DNA of 64,000 nt. It comes from Actinobacteria bacterium Ga0077560. GTDB lineage: Bacteria; Actinomycetota; Thermoleophilia; Miltoncostaeales; Miltoncostaeaceae. Under the pieces are notes generated by a model. It worked only from the letters and a program-made list of their open reading frames with translations. It ran no database searches and was not told where the DNA came from. Shown here one piece after another: positions 41,970 to 53,917 of the stretch (its first letter is position 1; every line of letters begins with the position of its first letter). The DNA is taken from assembly GCA_001464275.1 (NCBI GenBank), contig LNFL01000170.1, positions 1 to 64,000 on the forward strand, given 5' to 3'. A program made the translations under genes and the position numbers.

Positions 41970-43217
41970 TCAGCCCGATACCGACCGGCGCCGGGACAGG
42001 GCATCGACGCTCGCCGCGATCAGCAGCACCGCGCCGGTCACCGCGAACTGGATGCCCGCCTCCTGGGTCAGCAGGGGCAGGCCGTTCAGGATGACCCCCA
42101 CCACCAGGCCGCCGGTGATGGCATCGACGATGCGGCCCTTGCCGCCGAAGAGGCTGGTGCCGCCGATCACCGCGGCGCCCACGGCGAGCAGCAGGGTGAG
42201 GGTGCCACCGGTGGTGGGCGAGACCGAGTTGTCCCGCGAGGCGAACAGGATGCCCGCCACCGCCGCCAGCGTGGAGCACAGCACGAAGCAGATGATCTTG
42301 ACCCGAACCACGCTGATGCCGGCGCGGCGCGCCGCCTCGGCGTTGCCGCCCACCGCGTACACGTGGCGGCCGAAGTTGGTGCGGGTGAGCAGGAACGTGA
42401 GCCCCACGAACAGCACCAGGATGAGCGGCAGCACGTAGGGGATGCCCTTGATGGAGGTGATCTCCGGACGCCGTGAGCGCTCCTCGTTGAGGAAGTAGGT
42501 GACCGCCAGGATCACCACCGCCAGCAGACCGGTCTTGGCGAGCCACACGGTGAAGGCCTCGGTCGCCAGACCGGCGGCGGCCCGCCCGCGGCGACGCATC
42601 AGCGTGAGCAGCGCGTAGCCGCCCACCACCACCAGGGCGAGCAGCCACCCGCCCCACACCGGGAGGTTGTCGTTCTGGATCGCGAGGATCGTCTCGTCGC
42701 GGATGCCGATCGTGCCGCCGTCACCGATGATCAGCAGCAGCACGCCCTGGAAGGCCAGGAACGTCGCCAGGGTCACCACGAAGGACGGGATGCCCAGGTT
42801 CGCCACCAGCACGCCCTGTGCCAGCCCCACGACCACGCCGGTCAGCAGGCACGCGCCCAGGCCCAGCGCCAGCGGCCAGCCATGCTCGGTCATCGTGACG
42901 CCCAGGACCGCGGCGCACATACCGGCCGTGAAGCCGGCGGCCAGGTCGATCTCGCCGAGCAGCAGCACGAAGATGAGCCCCATGGCGATGACGATCACCA
43001 TGGCCGACTGGCCCACCAGGTTCGCGAAGTTGAACGAGGACAGGAAGCGGTCGCCCTCCAGGGAGCCGAAGAGGAGCACCAGCGCCGCAAGGCCCAGCAT
43101 GGCCGGCAGGGAGCCGAGGTCCCCGCCGCGGAGCCGGTCCACGTACGCGTGCACGGCGCCGGCGACGCCGCCGGGCTCCTGGCCCTCCGCCACCTGCTCG
43201 GCCGGGGTGGTGGTCAC
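41970..43217 (-). CDS. xylH: Sugar ABC transporter permease (xylose type)
   Basis: MGLIFVLLLGEIDLAAGFTAGMCAA...NFGRHVYAVGGNAEAARRAGISVVRVK...GTSLFGGKGRIVDAITGGLVVGVILNGLPLL. Confidence 0.9.
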   Translation of the reverse strand: MTTTPAEQVAEGQEPGGVAGAVHAYVDRLRGGDLGSLPAMLGLAALVLLFGSLEGDRFLSSFNFANLVGQSAMVIVIAMGLIFVLLLGEIDLAAGFTAGMCAAVLGVTMTEHGWPLALGLGACLLTGVVVGLAQGVLVANLGIPSFVVTLATFLAFQGVLLLIIGDGGTIGIRDETILAIQNDNLPVWGGWLLALVVVGGYALLTLMRRRGRAAAGLATEAFTVWLAKTGLLAVVILAVTYFLNEERSRRPEITSIKGIPYVLPLILVLFVGLTFLLTRTNFGRHVYAVGGNAEAARRAGISVVRVKIICFVLCSTLAAVAGILFASRDNSVSPTTGGTLTLLLAVGAAVIGGTSLFGGKGRIVDAITGGLVVGVILNGLPLLTQEAGIQFAVTGAVLLIAASVDALSRRRSVSG

Positions 43218-44026
43218 AGCGCCACCTCCGCCATCGCCGGGGAGAGCCCGATGTCGCCGCTGCGCCCCGCGGTGATGAGCTCCACCACCTGGTTGCGCTG
43301 CACGTCCTTGGTGTCCACCTGCGCGGCCAGCTGCCCCAGGTAGAGGACCGCGATGTCGTCGGCCACCTGCATCACGTCGCCGAGGTTGTGCGAGATGAGG
43401 ATGACGCCCAGCCCGTTGTCGGCGAGCTGGCGCACCAGACGCAGCACCTGCTCGGTCTGCGCCACGCCGAGGGCGGCGGTGGGCTCGTCCAGGATCACGA
43501 GCTTGCTGTTCCACAGCACCGCGCGGGCGATGGCGACGGTCTGCCGCTGACCACCGGAGAGGCTGGCCACCGGCTGCCGCACCGAGCGCAGGGTGCGGAC
43601 CGCCAGACCGTCGAGGGTCTTGCGCGCGCGGGCCTCCATCACGTCCTCGTTGAGGGTGATGCCCTTCATGACCTCACGGCCCAGGAACATGTTGTGCACC
43701 ACGTCCAGGTTGTTGCACAGCGCGAGGTCCTGGTACACGACCTCGATCCCGAGGGCGTTGGCGGCCTTGGGATCGTGCACCTCCACCGGGACGCCCTCGT
43801 AGAGGTACTCGCCGGCGTCGAAGTTGTGGATGCCGGCGACGCCCTTGATGAGCGTCGACTTGCCGGCGCCGTTGTCGCCGACGAGGGCGGTCACCCGCCC
43901 GGAGCGGACCTTCAGATCGACACCGCGGAGGACCTCCACGGCGCCGAAGCTCTTGTGGATGCCGCGGAGCTCGAGGAGCGGCGTGTCACCGCCCGCCGTC
44001 GCGGCGGACGCGTCTGGTTCGGACAT
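43214..44026 (-). CDS. xylG: Sugar ABC transporter ATP-binding protein, single ABC domain
   Basis: LVGDNGAGKSTLIKGVAGIHNFDAGEYLYEG...SLSGGQRQTVAIARAVLWNSKLVILDEPTAALGV. Confidence 0.9.
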   Translation of the reverse strand: MSEPDASAATAGGDTPLLELRGIHKSFGAVEVLRGVDLKVRSGRVTALVGDNGAGKSTLIKGVAGIHNFDAGEYLYEGVPVEVHDPKAANALGIEVVYQDLALCNNLDVVHNMFLGREVMKGITLNEDVMEARARKTLDGLAVRTLRSVRQPVASLSGGQRQTVAIARAVLWNSKLVILDEPTAALGVAQTEQVLRLVRQLADNGLGVILISHNLGDVMQVADDIAVLYLGQLAAQVDTKDVQRNQVVELITAGRSGDIGLSPAMAEVAL

Positions 44027-44073
44027 TTGGTCGGATACCTCGCCTGCTGCAGCCGGGACGGGAGCGGGACCGC

Positions 44074-44110
44074 GATACGCGGGCGGCCGGGGGAGGGCCG
44101 CCCGCGTATC
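44074..44110 (-). other. Intra-operonic stem-loop between xylF and xylG
   Basis: GATACGCGGGCGGCC / GGCCGCCCGCGTATC, perfect 15-bp stem, 7-nt loop. Confidence 0.7.
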
Positions 44111-44132
44111 CCCGCGGGGGATTGCTCGGCGC

Positions 44133-45233
44133 TTACTCCACGCCGAACTTGGTGCACGCCGCCTTGAGCTCGGCGGTGGTGCAGAGCTTCGCCGCGGTGG
44201 TGTAGCCGTCGGCGACGACGTCCTTCACGTTCTCCGCGAAGATCGCCTGCGGCTCGAGGAGCACGGACGGGACGTCACGGCCCGACTCGGTGTCCTTCAC
44301 GGTGGCGGTCGCGGTCGTGGGCTCCTCACCCTTGGCCAGGGCGATCGCCAGCTCGGCGGCCGCGTCGGCCTCCTGACGCACGGCCTTGTAGACCGTCATG
44401 CACTGGGTGCCGAGCAGCACGCGCTGCAGACCCTCGTCGGTGGCGTCCTGACCGGTGACCGGGATCTTGCCCGCCACGCCGTTGCGCTCCAGCACGGAGA
44501 TGACCGCGCCGCCGAGGCCGTCGTTGGCGGCGTCGACGCCCACGAAGTTGCCGTTGGCCTTCGTGTACATCTGCTCGAAGATCCGGCCGGCCTGCGTGTT
44601 GTCCCAGTCCGGGACGCTCTGGTCGGCGGCGATCGTGTAGCCGGCGGCCTTGATGGCGGCCTCGTAGCCCTGCTTGAACAGCGTGGCGTTGTTGTCGGTG
44701 GGCGAGCCGTTGAGGAGCGCCACCGGGCCGCTGGTCTTGCCGAGGTCCGTCATGCACTTCACGAGGCCCTCACCCTGCGCGGTGCCGACGGCCACGTTGT
44801 CGAACGACACGTAGTAGCTGGCCTCGCCGTTGAGCGTCAGGCGGTCGTAGTCGATCGTCTTGATGCCCTGGGCGGCGGCCTTCTTCTGACAGGCCGCGCC
44901 GGTCTCGCTGTCCAGGTTCACGATCATCAGCACGGCCACGCCGTCGTTGATCATCTGGTCACAGAGCGTCGCGAACTTCGCCTTGTCGCCGTTCGCGTTC
45001 TGGATGTCGGCGGTCACGTCGGCCGCCGCGAAGGCGTCACCGAGGAACTTGCGGTCCGCCGTCTCCCAACGGGCCGAGGACGCGCTGTCCGGCAGGATCA
45101 CGCCGACGGAACCGACCTCGGCCGCCGTGGTGTCGCCATCGCCGGTCGAGGCCTCGTCGTCACCGCAGGCCGCAACGCCGAAGGCCATCACTGCAAGAGC
45201 GGCGCCGATGGCCAGGGAACGCTTACCACGCAT
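44133..45233 (-). CDS. xylF: Sugar ABC transporter substrate-binding lipoprotein (xylose type)
   Basis: MRGKRSLAIGAALAVMAFGVAACGDDE lipobox; VGVILPDSASSARWETADRKFLGDAFAAADVTADIQNANGD. Confidence 0.92.
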   Translation of the reverse strand: MRGKRSLAIGAALAVMAFGVAACGDDEASTGDGDTTAAEVGSVGVILPDSASSARWETADRKFLGDAFAAADVTADIQNANGDKAKFATLCDQMINDGVAVLMIVNLDSETGAACQKKAAAQGIKTIDYDRLTLNGEASYYVSFDNVAVGTAQGEGLVKCMTDLGKTSGPVALLNGSPTDNNATLFKQGYEAAIKAAGYTIAADQSVPDWDNTQAGRIFEQMYTKANGNFVGVDAANDGLGGAVISVLERNGVAGKIPVTGQDATDEGLQRVLLGTQCMTVYKAVRQEADAAAELAIALAKGEEPTTATATVKDTESGRDVPSVLLEPQAIFAENVKDVVADGYTTAAKLCTTAELKAACTKFGVE

Positions 45234-45299
45234 AGGTGTGTCTCCTTGATCTGATGCGAGTCGGTGGGTGAAGCGGGGTCCGGTCCACGGACCGGGGGT

Positions 45300-46444
45300 T
45301 CAGGGACGGAGTCCGAGGATGTGGTCGATCACGAGCTGGTCGAGCCGCTCGTTGTTCAGGGCACGCGCGCCGAGGGCGTCCACGTCGAACGCCTCCTCGC
45401 GAAGGGCTGCGGCCGCCGCCGGGCTGTAGCTCCCGACGGACGCCTCGCGGAGATCGGGGACGCCGCCGGGTCGGCGTCGAACGCCCGGACCCGCTCGGCG
45501 AGGGCCTTGTAGGTGCGCATGCACCCGCGGGCGAAGTCCCAGATGCCCTCGCCGCTCTCCACGCGGTACGGCCGCGCGTCGAAGTGGCGGGGGCCGTCGT
45601 ACCCGCTGCCCTCCAGCAGCCGGACGAGGAAGAACTGGTCCTTCAGGGCCTGCGAGCCGAACCGCAGGTCCTGGTCGTAGCGGCCCACGTTCTGGTCGTT
45701 CAGGTCGATGTGGAAGAGCTTGCCCTCCCAGATCGCCTGCGCGACGCCGTGGTGGAACGACAGCCCGGCCATCGTCTCGTGCGCGAACTCGGGGTTCAGG
45801 CCCACCATGTCCGGGTGGTCGAGCGTGCGGATGAAGCTCAGCGCGTGCCCGATGGTGGGCAGGAAGATGTCGGCGCGGGGCTCGTTCGGCTTGGGCTCGA
45901 GTGCGAAGCGGATGTCGTAGCCCTGGTCCCGCACGTACTCGCACAGGAAGTTCAGCGCCTCGCGGAAGCGGTCGAGCGCCGCGACCGGGTCCTTGGCCGC
46001 GTGCGAGTCCACGCCCTCGCGGCCACCCCAGAACACGTACGTCGGCGCGCCGAGCTCGGCGGCCAGGTCCAGGTTGCGCATGACCTTCTGGATGGCGAAC
46101 CGGCGCACCTTCGGCGCGTTGCTGGTGAACGCCCCGTCCTTGAACACCGCGTGCGAGAAGAGGTTCGTGGTGGCCATCGACACCACGACCCCGCTGTCGG
46201 CGAGCGCGCGGCGGAAGCGGGCGATGATCGCATCGCGCTCCGCGGCCGGCGTGCCGAACGGGATGAGGTCGTCGTCGTGGAAGCTGACGCCCCACCCGCC
46301 GATCTCCCCGAGGCGGCCCACGAAGTCCACGGGGTCGAGCTTCGGGCGGGTGGGACCGCCGAAGGGATCGCCGCCCACGTGGCCGATGGTCCACAGGCCG
46401 AAGGCGAACTTGTCAGAGGGTGTCGGAGCGAGCGGGTCGGGCAT
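45300..46444 (-). CDS. xylA: Xylose isomerase, frameshifted near 45465
   Basis: [54 protein letters not shown]...[11 protein letters not shown], then other frame [13 protein letters not shown]...[29 protein letters not shown]. Confidence 0.93.
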
Positions 46445-46476
46445 CGGTTCCGTTCACGGAGATTGGTCAAACGAAC

Positions 46477-46495
46477 ATGTTGTGGCGCGCAACAT
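46477..46495. promoter_or_regulatory. Inverted repeat upstream of xylA
   Basis: ATGTTG-TGGCGCG-CAACAT. Confidence 0.5.
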
Positions 46496-46533
46496 ATTCC
46501 ATTTGCAACATCCCGCACAACCCCCAGTCTGAA

Positions 46534-46553
46534 AAACGCATGGCCATGCGTTT
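46534..46553. promoter_or_regulatory. 20-bp perfect palindrome between xylB and xylA, candidate ROK-repressor operator
   Basis: AAACGCATGGCCATGCGTTT. Confidence 0.65.
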
Positions 46554-46592
46554 CAGAACGCTCCGAGATGTTTCAGGGCTCCCCGGAAACGG

Positions 46593-47963
46593 TCAGGAGC
46601 CCACGGCGGCCCGGGCGGCCGCGTAGGCCTCCCGGACCGCCGGGGCGGGGTCCGCGTGCACCGCGTGCACGGCCCCGGTGTCCCAGGCGGGCGGGGCGTC
46701 CGCCCCGGAGTGCGCCCAGGCGGCCTGCCGGGCCGCCCCCAGCGCCACGTACTCGCCCGCCGCGGGCACGTGGACGGTGCCGCCGAAGAGCGTGGCCGCC
46801 ACGTGCCGCACCGCGGGTGAGGCGGCGGCGCCGCCGATGAGCAGCACCCGCCCGCCGTCACGCGGTCCCAGCGCGTCGACGGCGTCCGCCAGGCCGCACA
46901 GCATCCCCTCCACGGCGGCGCGGGCCATCGTCCCCGGCGTCATGTTGGCGCGGGTCATCCCCACCAGCGTGCCGGTGGCGTCGGGCAGGTCCGGCGTCCG
47001 CTCCCCGTCCAGGTACGGGATCAGCACCAGCCCGCCGGCGCCGGCCGGCGCCGCGAGCGCCAGGTCGCTCAGGCGGTCCAGATCGGTGCCCAGCAGGGTC
47101 GCGGCGGCCGACACCACCCGGGCCGCGTTGAGCGTGCACACCAGCGGGAGGAACCGGCCGGTCGCGTCGGCGAAGCCGGCGACGATGCCGGTGCCGTCCG
47201 CCGTGGGACACTCGGCCACGGCCATCGCCGTCCCGGAGGTCCCCAGCGACACCACCACGTCGCCCGGACCCAGCCCCAGTCCCAGCGCGGCGCCCATGTT
47301 GTCGCCGGTGCCGGCGCCCAGGATCACGCCGCCGGGGGTCTGCCCCACCGCCTCACCGGGGCCGGCCACCCGCGGCAGGCCGGCCTCCCGGCCCAGCGCG
47401 CGCACGAGGAGCTCACGCCGGTACTCGCCGGTCGCCGGCGACCAGTAGCCGGTGCCGCTGGCGTCACCGCGGTCGGTGGCGAGCACCGTCCCCCCGGACA
47501 GCCGGTGGGTGAGCCAGTCGTGCGGCAGCAGCACGGTCGCCGCCCGCGCCGCCGATTCCGGCTCCATGCGGGCCAGCCAGCGCAGCTTGGTGACGGTGAA
47601 CGACGCCACGGGCACGCTGCCCACCGCGTCGGCCCACGCCTGCCCACCGCCCAGCTCGGCCACGAGGTCCGCAGCGTCCGCCGCCGAGCGGGTGTCGTTC
47701 CACAGCAGGGCCGGGCGCACCACCTGGCCAGCGTCGTCGAGCACCACCATGCCGTGCTGCTGCCCGGCCACCGACATGGCCACCACGCCGTCCATGATCC
47801 CGTCCTTCGCGGCGTTGAGCGCCTCCCACCAGCGGTCGGGGTGGCACTCGGTGCCGTCGGGGTGCGGCGCGCGTCCCTCGCGGACCACCGCGCCGGTCGC
47901 GGCGTCGCACACCACCACCTTCACCGACTGGGTGGAGGAGTCGACCCCGGCGACGAGCGGCAC
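46593..47963 (-). CDS. xylB: Xylulokinase
   Basis: [49 protein letters not shown]...[32 protein letters not shown]. Confidence 0.93.
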   Translation of the reverse strand: MPLVAGVDSSTQSVKVVVCDAATGAVVREGRAPHPDGTECHPDRWWEALNAAKDGIMDGVVAMSVAGQQHGMVVLDDAGQVVRPALLWNDTRSAADAADLVAELGGGQAWADAVGSVPVASFTVTKLRWLARMEPESAARAATVLLPHDWLTHRLSGGTVLATDRGDASGTGYWSPATGEYRRELLVRALGREAGLPRVAGPGEAVGQTPGGVILGAGTGDNMGAALGLGLGPGDVVVSLGTSGTAMAVAECPTADGTGIVAGFADATGRFLPLVCTLNAARVVSAAATLLGTDLDRLSDLALAAPAGAGGLVLIPYLDGERTPDLPDATGTLVGMTRANMTPGTMARAAVEGMLCGLADAVDALGPRDGGRVLLIGGAAASPAVRHVAATLFGGTVHVPAAGEYVALGAARQAAWAHSGADAPPAWDTGAVHAVHADPAPAVREAYAAARAAVGS

Positions 47964-47967
47964 GGCC

Positions 47968-48989
<1,022 letters not shown>

Positions 48990-48993
<4 letters not shown>

Positions 48994-49268
48994 CCGGGGA
49001 TCGCCCCGTCCTCGCCCAGCAGCGCGATCGCCTCGGCCAGCGTGGTCTCCGGCCCGGGGACCACCAGGTCGGACCCGATGAACTCGTCCACCGCGAGCGG
49101 CGTGCCCACCCGCGTGATCGTGTGGGCCAGGGCACCCAGCGCGGCGGTCAGGGCCGTCTCGTCGCCGGCGGCCAGCGCCGCCTCCACCTGCCCGTCGGCG
49201 GTTTCCACGACGGCCATGTCGGCGTCGTCGAGCCGGAACTGCCCGATGCCCAGCACCCGGATGATCAT
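48990..49268 (-). CDS. PspA-associated protein (PspAA-like)
   Basis: MIIRVLGIGQFRLDDADMAVVETADGQVEAALAAGD; immediately follows and overlaps pspA. Confidence 0.75.
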
Positions 49269-49993
49269 GCCGCGCCCCCCGTCTGCGCCCGGCCCGGCCC
49301 GGCGCCGCCGATCTCGGCCTTCAGCCGCTCCAGCTCCTGGTCGACCTTCGTGCCGGCCGCCGCGGTGGCGACCTCCGCGTCCAGGCGGTCGCCACCCGAC
49401 AGGTCCTCCAGGCTCCCGGAGGCGATGAGCTCGTCGATGGCCTCGGCCCGCGCCTGCATGTTCTGCAGCCGGTCCTCGGCCTTGGCGGCCGCGGCGCCCA
49501 TGTCGGCCATGTCCTCCGAGAGGCCGGAGACGGCCTCCCCCACCTTCACCTGCGCCTCCGCCGCCGAGTACTGGGCCTGGATGGTGTCCTTCTGGGTGCG
49601 GAACGCGTCGATGCGGGCCTGCAGCTTGGCCTCGGTGAGCGACATCTTGTCGTGTTCGGCCACCAACACCGCGCGCTGCTCGGTGATCTGGGCGATCTGC
49701 GCCTCCACCCCGGCGCGCCGCTGCAGCGCCTGGCGGGCGAGGTCCTCGCGGCCGGCCTGCAGGGCCTCGCGGGCATGCTGCTCCAGCGCCGCGGCGCTCG
49801 CCCCCAGCCGGTCGATCTGGATGTCCAACCGCAGACGACCCGCGGTGACGTCGGCCATCGCGCGCCCGAGCGTCGCCAGCACCTGCTGGCTCTTCTCCAG
49901 CGAGACGTCCATCAGATCGCCGGGCTCCCGGCCGTCGTCCTCGGCCGCCGCGCGGCCGCGGAAGATCGAGGTGATGCGCTCGAACAGGCCCAT
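49265..49993 (-). CDS. pspA: PspA/IM30 family protein
   Basis: MGLFERITSIFRGRA...MDVSLEKSQQVLATLGRAMADVTAGRLRL; long coiled coil. Confidence 0.85.
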   Translation of the reverse strand: MGLFERITSIFRGRAAAEDDGREPGDLMDVSLEKSQQVLATLGRAMADVTAGRLRLDIQIDRLGASAAALEQHAREALQAGREDLARQALQRRAGVEAQIAQITEQRAVLVAEHDKMSLTEAKLQARIDAFRTQKDTIQAQYSAAEAQVKVGEAVSGLSEDMADMGAAAAKAEDRLQNMQARAEAIDELIASGSLEDLSGGDRLDAEVATAAAGTKVDQELERLKAEIGGAGPGRAQTGGAA

Positions 49994-50099
49994 GGAACTC
50001 CGGTGCTCGCGGGGGTGACCACCCGAGCCTAGCCCGATGCGCCCGGGTTCGGAACGCCCGGCGCTTGCGGGGCGGGCCGGACGCTGCGACCGTTGGCCC

Positions 50100-51428
50100 A
50101 TGCGAACCCACCCCCGCGGCCCCCTCGGCGCCCTGCTCGCCGCCATGGCCCTCCTGATGCTCGTCGCCGCGGCCCCCGCGGCCGCGCTGATCAACCCGAA
50201 CCAGCTCCTGGACACGGACGTCGCCGCGGAGCCCTCGGCGCAGCTCACGCGCGCCGAGCGGAACCAGCTGGACACCGCGGCCCGGCGCCTGGCCGCCCAG
50301 GGCACGCCCACCAAGTTCATCGTGCTGGGCCGGGCCCCCGGCACCGTCGAGGAGCAGCGCCAGTACGCCTCGCTGGTGCGCAGCACCGTGGGTCAGCAGT
50401 ACTCGGTGCTGGTGCTGTCCGCGTCGCCCCGGCGGCTCACATTCGCCACGCCCCTCCCGCAGAGCGAGACCACGGCGATCTTCAACGCCCGCGTTCCGGA
50501 GCTGCGGGCGGACCCGGTGAACGGGACCGTGCTCGTGGCCCAGGACATCGGCAGGGCCGTCGCGACGACCGAGCCGGAGCCGCAGGTGACCCAGGACACC
50601 GGATCCGGCGGGGACAGCGGCGGCGGGAGCATCCTGCCGCTGCTGGTCATCGCGGGTGTGGGCGCGGGCGGCATCTTCTGGCTCACCCGCCGCGGCCGGA
50701 AGAAGGCCCGGCGGCGCGTGGAGGATCAGCGCGGCCTCGAGAAGGCGATGCTCGACCCGATGATCGACGGGCTCGCCGCCCAGATCAACGACCTGGATCC
50801 CGAGATCCAGGTGGGCGGGGAGCGTGCGCAGGCGGCCAAGGCCGACTACCAGGACGCCGTGCTCACCTACTCCGACGCCCGCGCGGCGGCCGAGAAGGCG
50901 CAGACGCCGGCACAGATCGCGGAGGCGCGGGCGATGCTGGAGAAGGGCCTGCGCTCCGCCCGGCGGGCGCGCGCGCAGCTGGACGGCCGGCCCGTGGAGG
51001 AGGCCGAGCAGGAGCCCCTGCTGGAGGGCCTCTGCACGTTCGACCCCAAGCACGGGCGCGCGGTGGGCCAGGCCACCGTCACCGCGCCCGACGGCCGCAC
51101 CGCCGAGGTGCCGGTGTGCGCCGACTGCATGCGGCGCATGGAGCACGGCGAGGCCCCCGAGATCCGCGAGATCGAGATCGCGGGACACCGGCGCCCGTAC
51201 TGGCAGTCCGGCGGCGGCGGCATGGGAGGCCTCATGAACGGCGCCCTGCTGGGCATCCTGCTGGGCGGCATGTTCGGCGGCGGATCGGCCAGCGGCGACA
51301 TGGGCCAGCAGGACCAGGGCGGCGGATGGCCCGACCAGTGGTCCGGCGGCGGCGACGCCGGCGGCGGCGGCTTCGGCGGCGGTGACTTCGGCGGCGGTGG
51401 CGGCGACGCCGGAGGCGGCGGCTTCTAG
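50100..51428 (+). CDS. TPM-domain-like membrane protein with Gly-rich C-terminus
   Basis: Signal peptide, N-terminal TPM-like domain, TM, cytoplasmic coiled region, GGGGFGGGDFGGGGGDAGGGGF tail. Confidence 0.65.
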   Translation: MRTHPRGPLGALLAAMALLMLVAAAPAAALINPNQLLDTDVAAEPSAQLTRAERNQLDTAARRLAAQGTPTKFIVLGRAPGTVEEQRQYASLVRSTVGQQYSVLVLSASPRRLTFATPLPQSETTAIFNARVPELRADPVNGTVLVAQDIGRAVATTEPEPQVTQDTGSGGDSGGGSILPLLVIAGVGAGGIFWLTRRGRKKARRRVEDQRGLEKAMLDPMIDGLAAQINDLDPEIQVGGERAQAAKADYQDAVLTYSDARAAAEKAQTPAQIAEARAMLEKGLRSARRARAQLDGRPVEEAEQEPLLEGLCTFDPKHGRAVGQATVTAPDGRTAEVPVCADCMRRMEHGEAPEIREIEIAGHRRPYWQSGGGGMGGLMNGALLGILLGGMFGGGSASGDMGQQDQGGGWPDQWSGGGDAGGGGFGGGDFGGGGGDAGGGGF

Positions 51429-53917
51429 CTAGCCGGTGGTCTCGGTGACCCGGTAGCGGCGCGCGTCACGGTCCAGCGCCGCCCGGGTCCGGGGACCGAG
51501 CGTCCCGTTCGCCGGGAGCTTCACCGAGGTCTGGTACCGCTGCACGGCCCGCAGCAGCGGCGTGGTGAAGCGGTTGCCGATGGGCCACCGCGGCGGGAGC
51601 GCCTGGATGGCCACCATCTGGGTCTGGACGCCGCGCAGCACGGTGCGGCGCACGCCGAACTGGACGCGACCGGACGGGTCGTAGCGCAGCTGGTCGCCCA
51701 GCACGCCGTCCAGCGAAGGGTGGCGCACCGGCAGCGGCGCGAGCTCGGCGACGCGCAGCACCATGGTGGCGCGGTTGCCGTTCACGTCCTCGGCCACCAG
51801 CACGTGGCGCACGCCGGCGCTGATGGCCGCGGCGGTGGCGCCCTCGCCCAGGGGCCTGCCGTCGATGGTGATGCGCCGCACGCCGCTGAGGCCGTCGGTG
51901 ACGGTGATGGCCGCCACCACCCGGCCGGGGCTCGCCACGCCCGGCGCGGTGACCCGCAGGATGGGCGGGGTGCCGTCGATCACCACCCGGTCCGTCACGT
52001 CCCGGCTGTTGCCCACCATGTCCGTGGCCCGCACCACCACAGCTCCACGCCCTTCGCCCCGATGTTCTGCGGGGCCGTCGGCCCGCGCAGCAGCCGCACG
52101 CCGGCCACCCCGGTCTCGGGGTCCACTGCCCGGGCGCGCAGGATGTTGCGCCGCACCATGAGGGTGAGGGCCGGCGGCCGGTCGTCCACCACGACGTCCA
52201 CGTTCTGCTGCACCAGCGTGCCGTCGCGGGCCATCACCGACACCCCGATGCGATGCGTCCCGGGCATCGCGAACTGCCCGCTGAACCTCGGGCCGATCGC
52301 CAGCAACTGCCCGTCCATGCGCCACTCGACGGGGGTCACGGCGATGCCGTCGATGGCGGCGGTGAGGCTGGCCGTGCCACCGGGCTTCATCATCACCCGC
52401 TGCGCGGAGATGGTGAGCTTGGGCGGCAGCCCGGGGTCCGGCATGACGCTGTACGCGGACGAGGCATCCGACACGTTGCCCGCGGCGTCGACCGCGAGCA
52501 CCGTGACGCTGCGCGTCACCGCCGGGTCGAGCCCCGTGATGTCGAACGACGGCTCGGTGGTGGTGCCCACCTCCTGCCCATCCAGCTGCACCACGTAGTG
52601 ATGCACGCCGGAGGTGGTGACGATGGTCGCCGACGGTGACACCTCGCCCTGGTTGCCGGCGAGGTCCGCGGCGCGCACCGTGTAGACGTGCTCGGTGCCG
52701 TAGTCCGCCGGGGGCGTCCACCTCGCGCGCAGCGTCCCCCGCGCGGGGACGGTCACCAGCAGCCCGGCGGGCGGGTCGGGCGCCGAGATGTCGGTGGCCC
52801 CGGCATCGGTGAGCGTGGTGGTGGACACGCTGCCGAGGGCCGCGCCGTCGCGCCGCACCGCGTACGTGGCGGCGCCGGCCACGGCGTCCCAGCTCACGCG
52901 CTGCGGCCATCCGGTGCCGGTCGGCGGCGCGGGCCGCGGCGGCGGCGTCCGGTCGATCCAGACCAGCCCCGACGGGTCCGGGCCGCCCGCGTGCGCCGGT
53001 GCCCAGGCGCTGCGGTTGCCCACGAGGTCCACGCCGCGGAACTGCACGAGGGTCTGGCCCTCCCCGGCCACCGTCAGCGATGCGCCGGACACGGCGCTGG
53101 TCCACGTGGCGCCGCCGTTGGTCGACGTCCGGTACTCGTAGCCGGCCAGGCCGGCGGTGGCATCGGTGGATCCCGACGCCGTGACCGTCACGTCGGGGGT
53201 GTTGAGCGGCGTGGGCTGAGCGCCCGACACGGTCGGGAGCGTCGGGGCGGTCGCATCGGAGACCACCGTCCGGCCGGGTGACTGCAGGCTCAGGTTCCCG
53301 GCCCCGTCGTAGGCCACCACGCGGTACAGGTGGCTGCCGTCGGGACTGGTGGTGTCCAGGAACAGGGGCATCGAGGTCGTGCCCACCTGGACGCCGTCGC
53401 GCAGCACCCGGTACCCGGCGAGCCCGCTTCCGCCGGTGTCGGTGACCGCCGACCAGGTGAGCGACGGCGCGGAGGTGGGCGAGCCGGCGCTGGGCTGGGC
53501 CGGCGTGCTGGGCGTGGTGCGGTCGATGCGCACGATGCCCTCGGGGGACGGCGCGCCGGCCCAGGCGGACCGATTGCTCAACGCGTCCACGCTGCGGAAC
53601 TGCAGGAACGTCTCGCCCTGGGCGCTGATCACCGCCGAGGCGCCCGCCGTGGGTGCCGACCAGCTGCCGCCGCCGTCGCCGGAGGTGCGGTACTCGTAGG
53701 AGACGGCGTCGGCCCCGCCGCCGCCGGCGGACACCGTCACCGACACCGACGGCGCCCACGCGGACGATCCGCCGCTCACCACCGGGGCGTTCAGGGGCAG
53801 CGCGGCGGCGGGCACCGCGAGGACGATCGCGCATGCGATGACGGCCATGCGGCCCATGCGGGGCCCGCGCCGGGGCCGGGCGCGGGCGCGTCGTGGGGTG
53901 CGGCGGATCTCGGGCAT
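51429..53917 (-). CDS. Secreted multi-Ig/Fn3-repeat protein with C-terminal peptidoglycan-binding-like domain, frameshifted near 52044
   Basis: Repeats SYEYRTSGDGGGSWSAP.../GYEYRTSTNGGATWTSA...; other frame AVVVRATDMVGNSRDVTDRVVIDGTPPIL...LLRAVQRYQTSVKLPANGTLGPRTRAALDRD. Confidence 0.75.

Noticed and set aside
51330-51428. Tandem repeat / CRISPR-like repetition
   Set aside because: In-frame Gly-rich codon repetition of the TPM-like protein tail, no spacers.
53000-53800. DNA repeats within the Ig-like gene
   Set aside because: Degenerate protein-domain repeats, not a mobile or CRISPR array.
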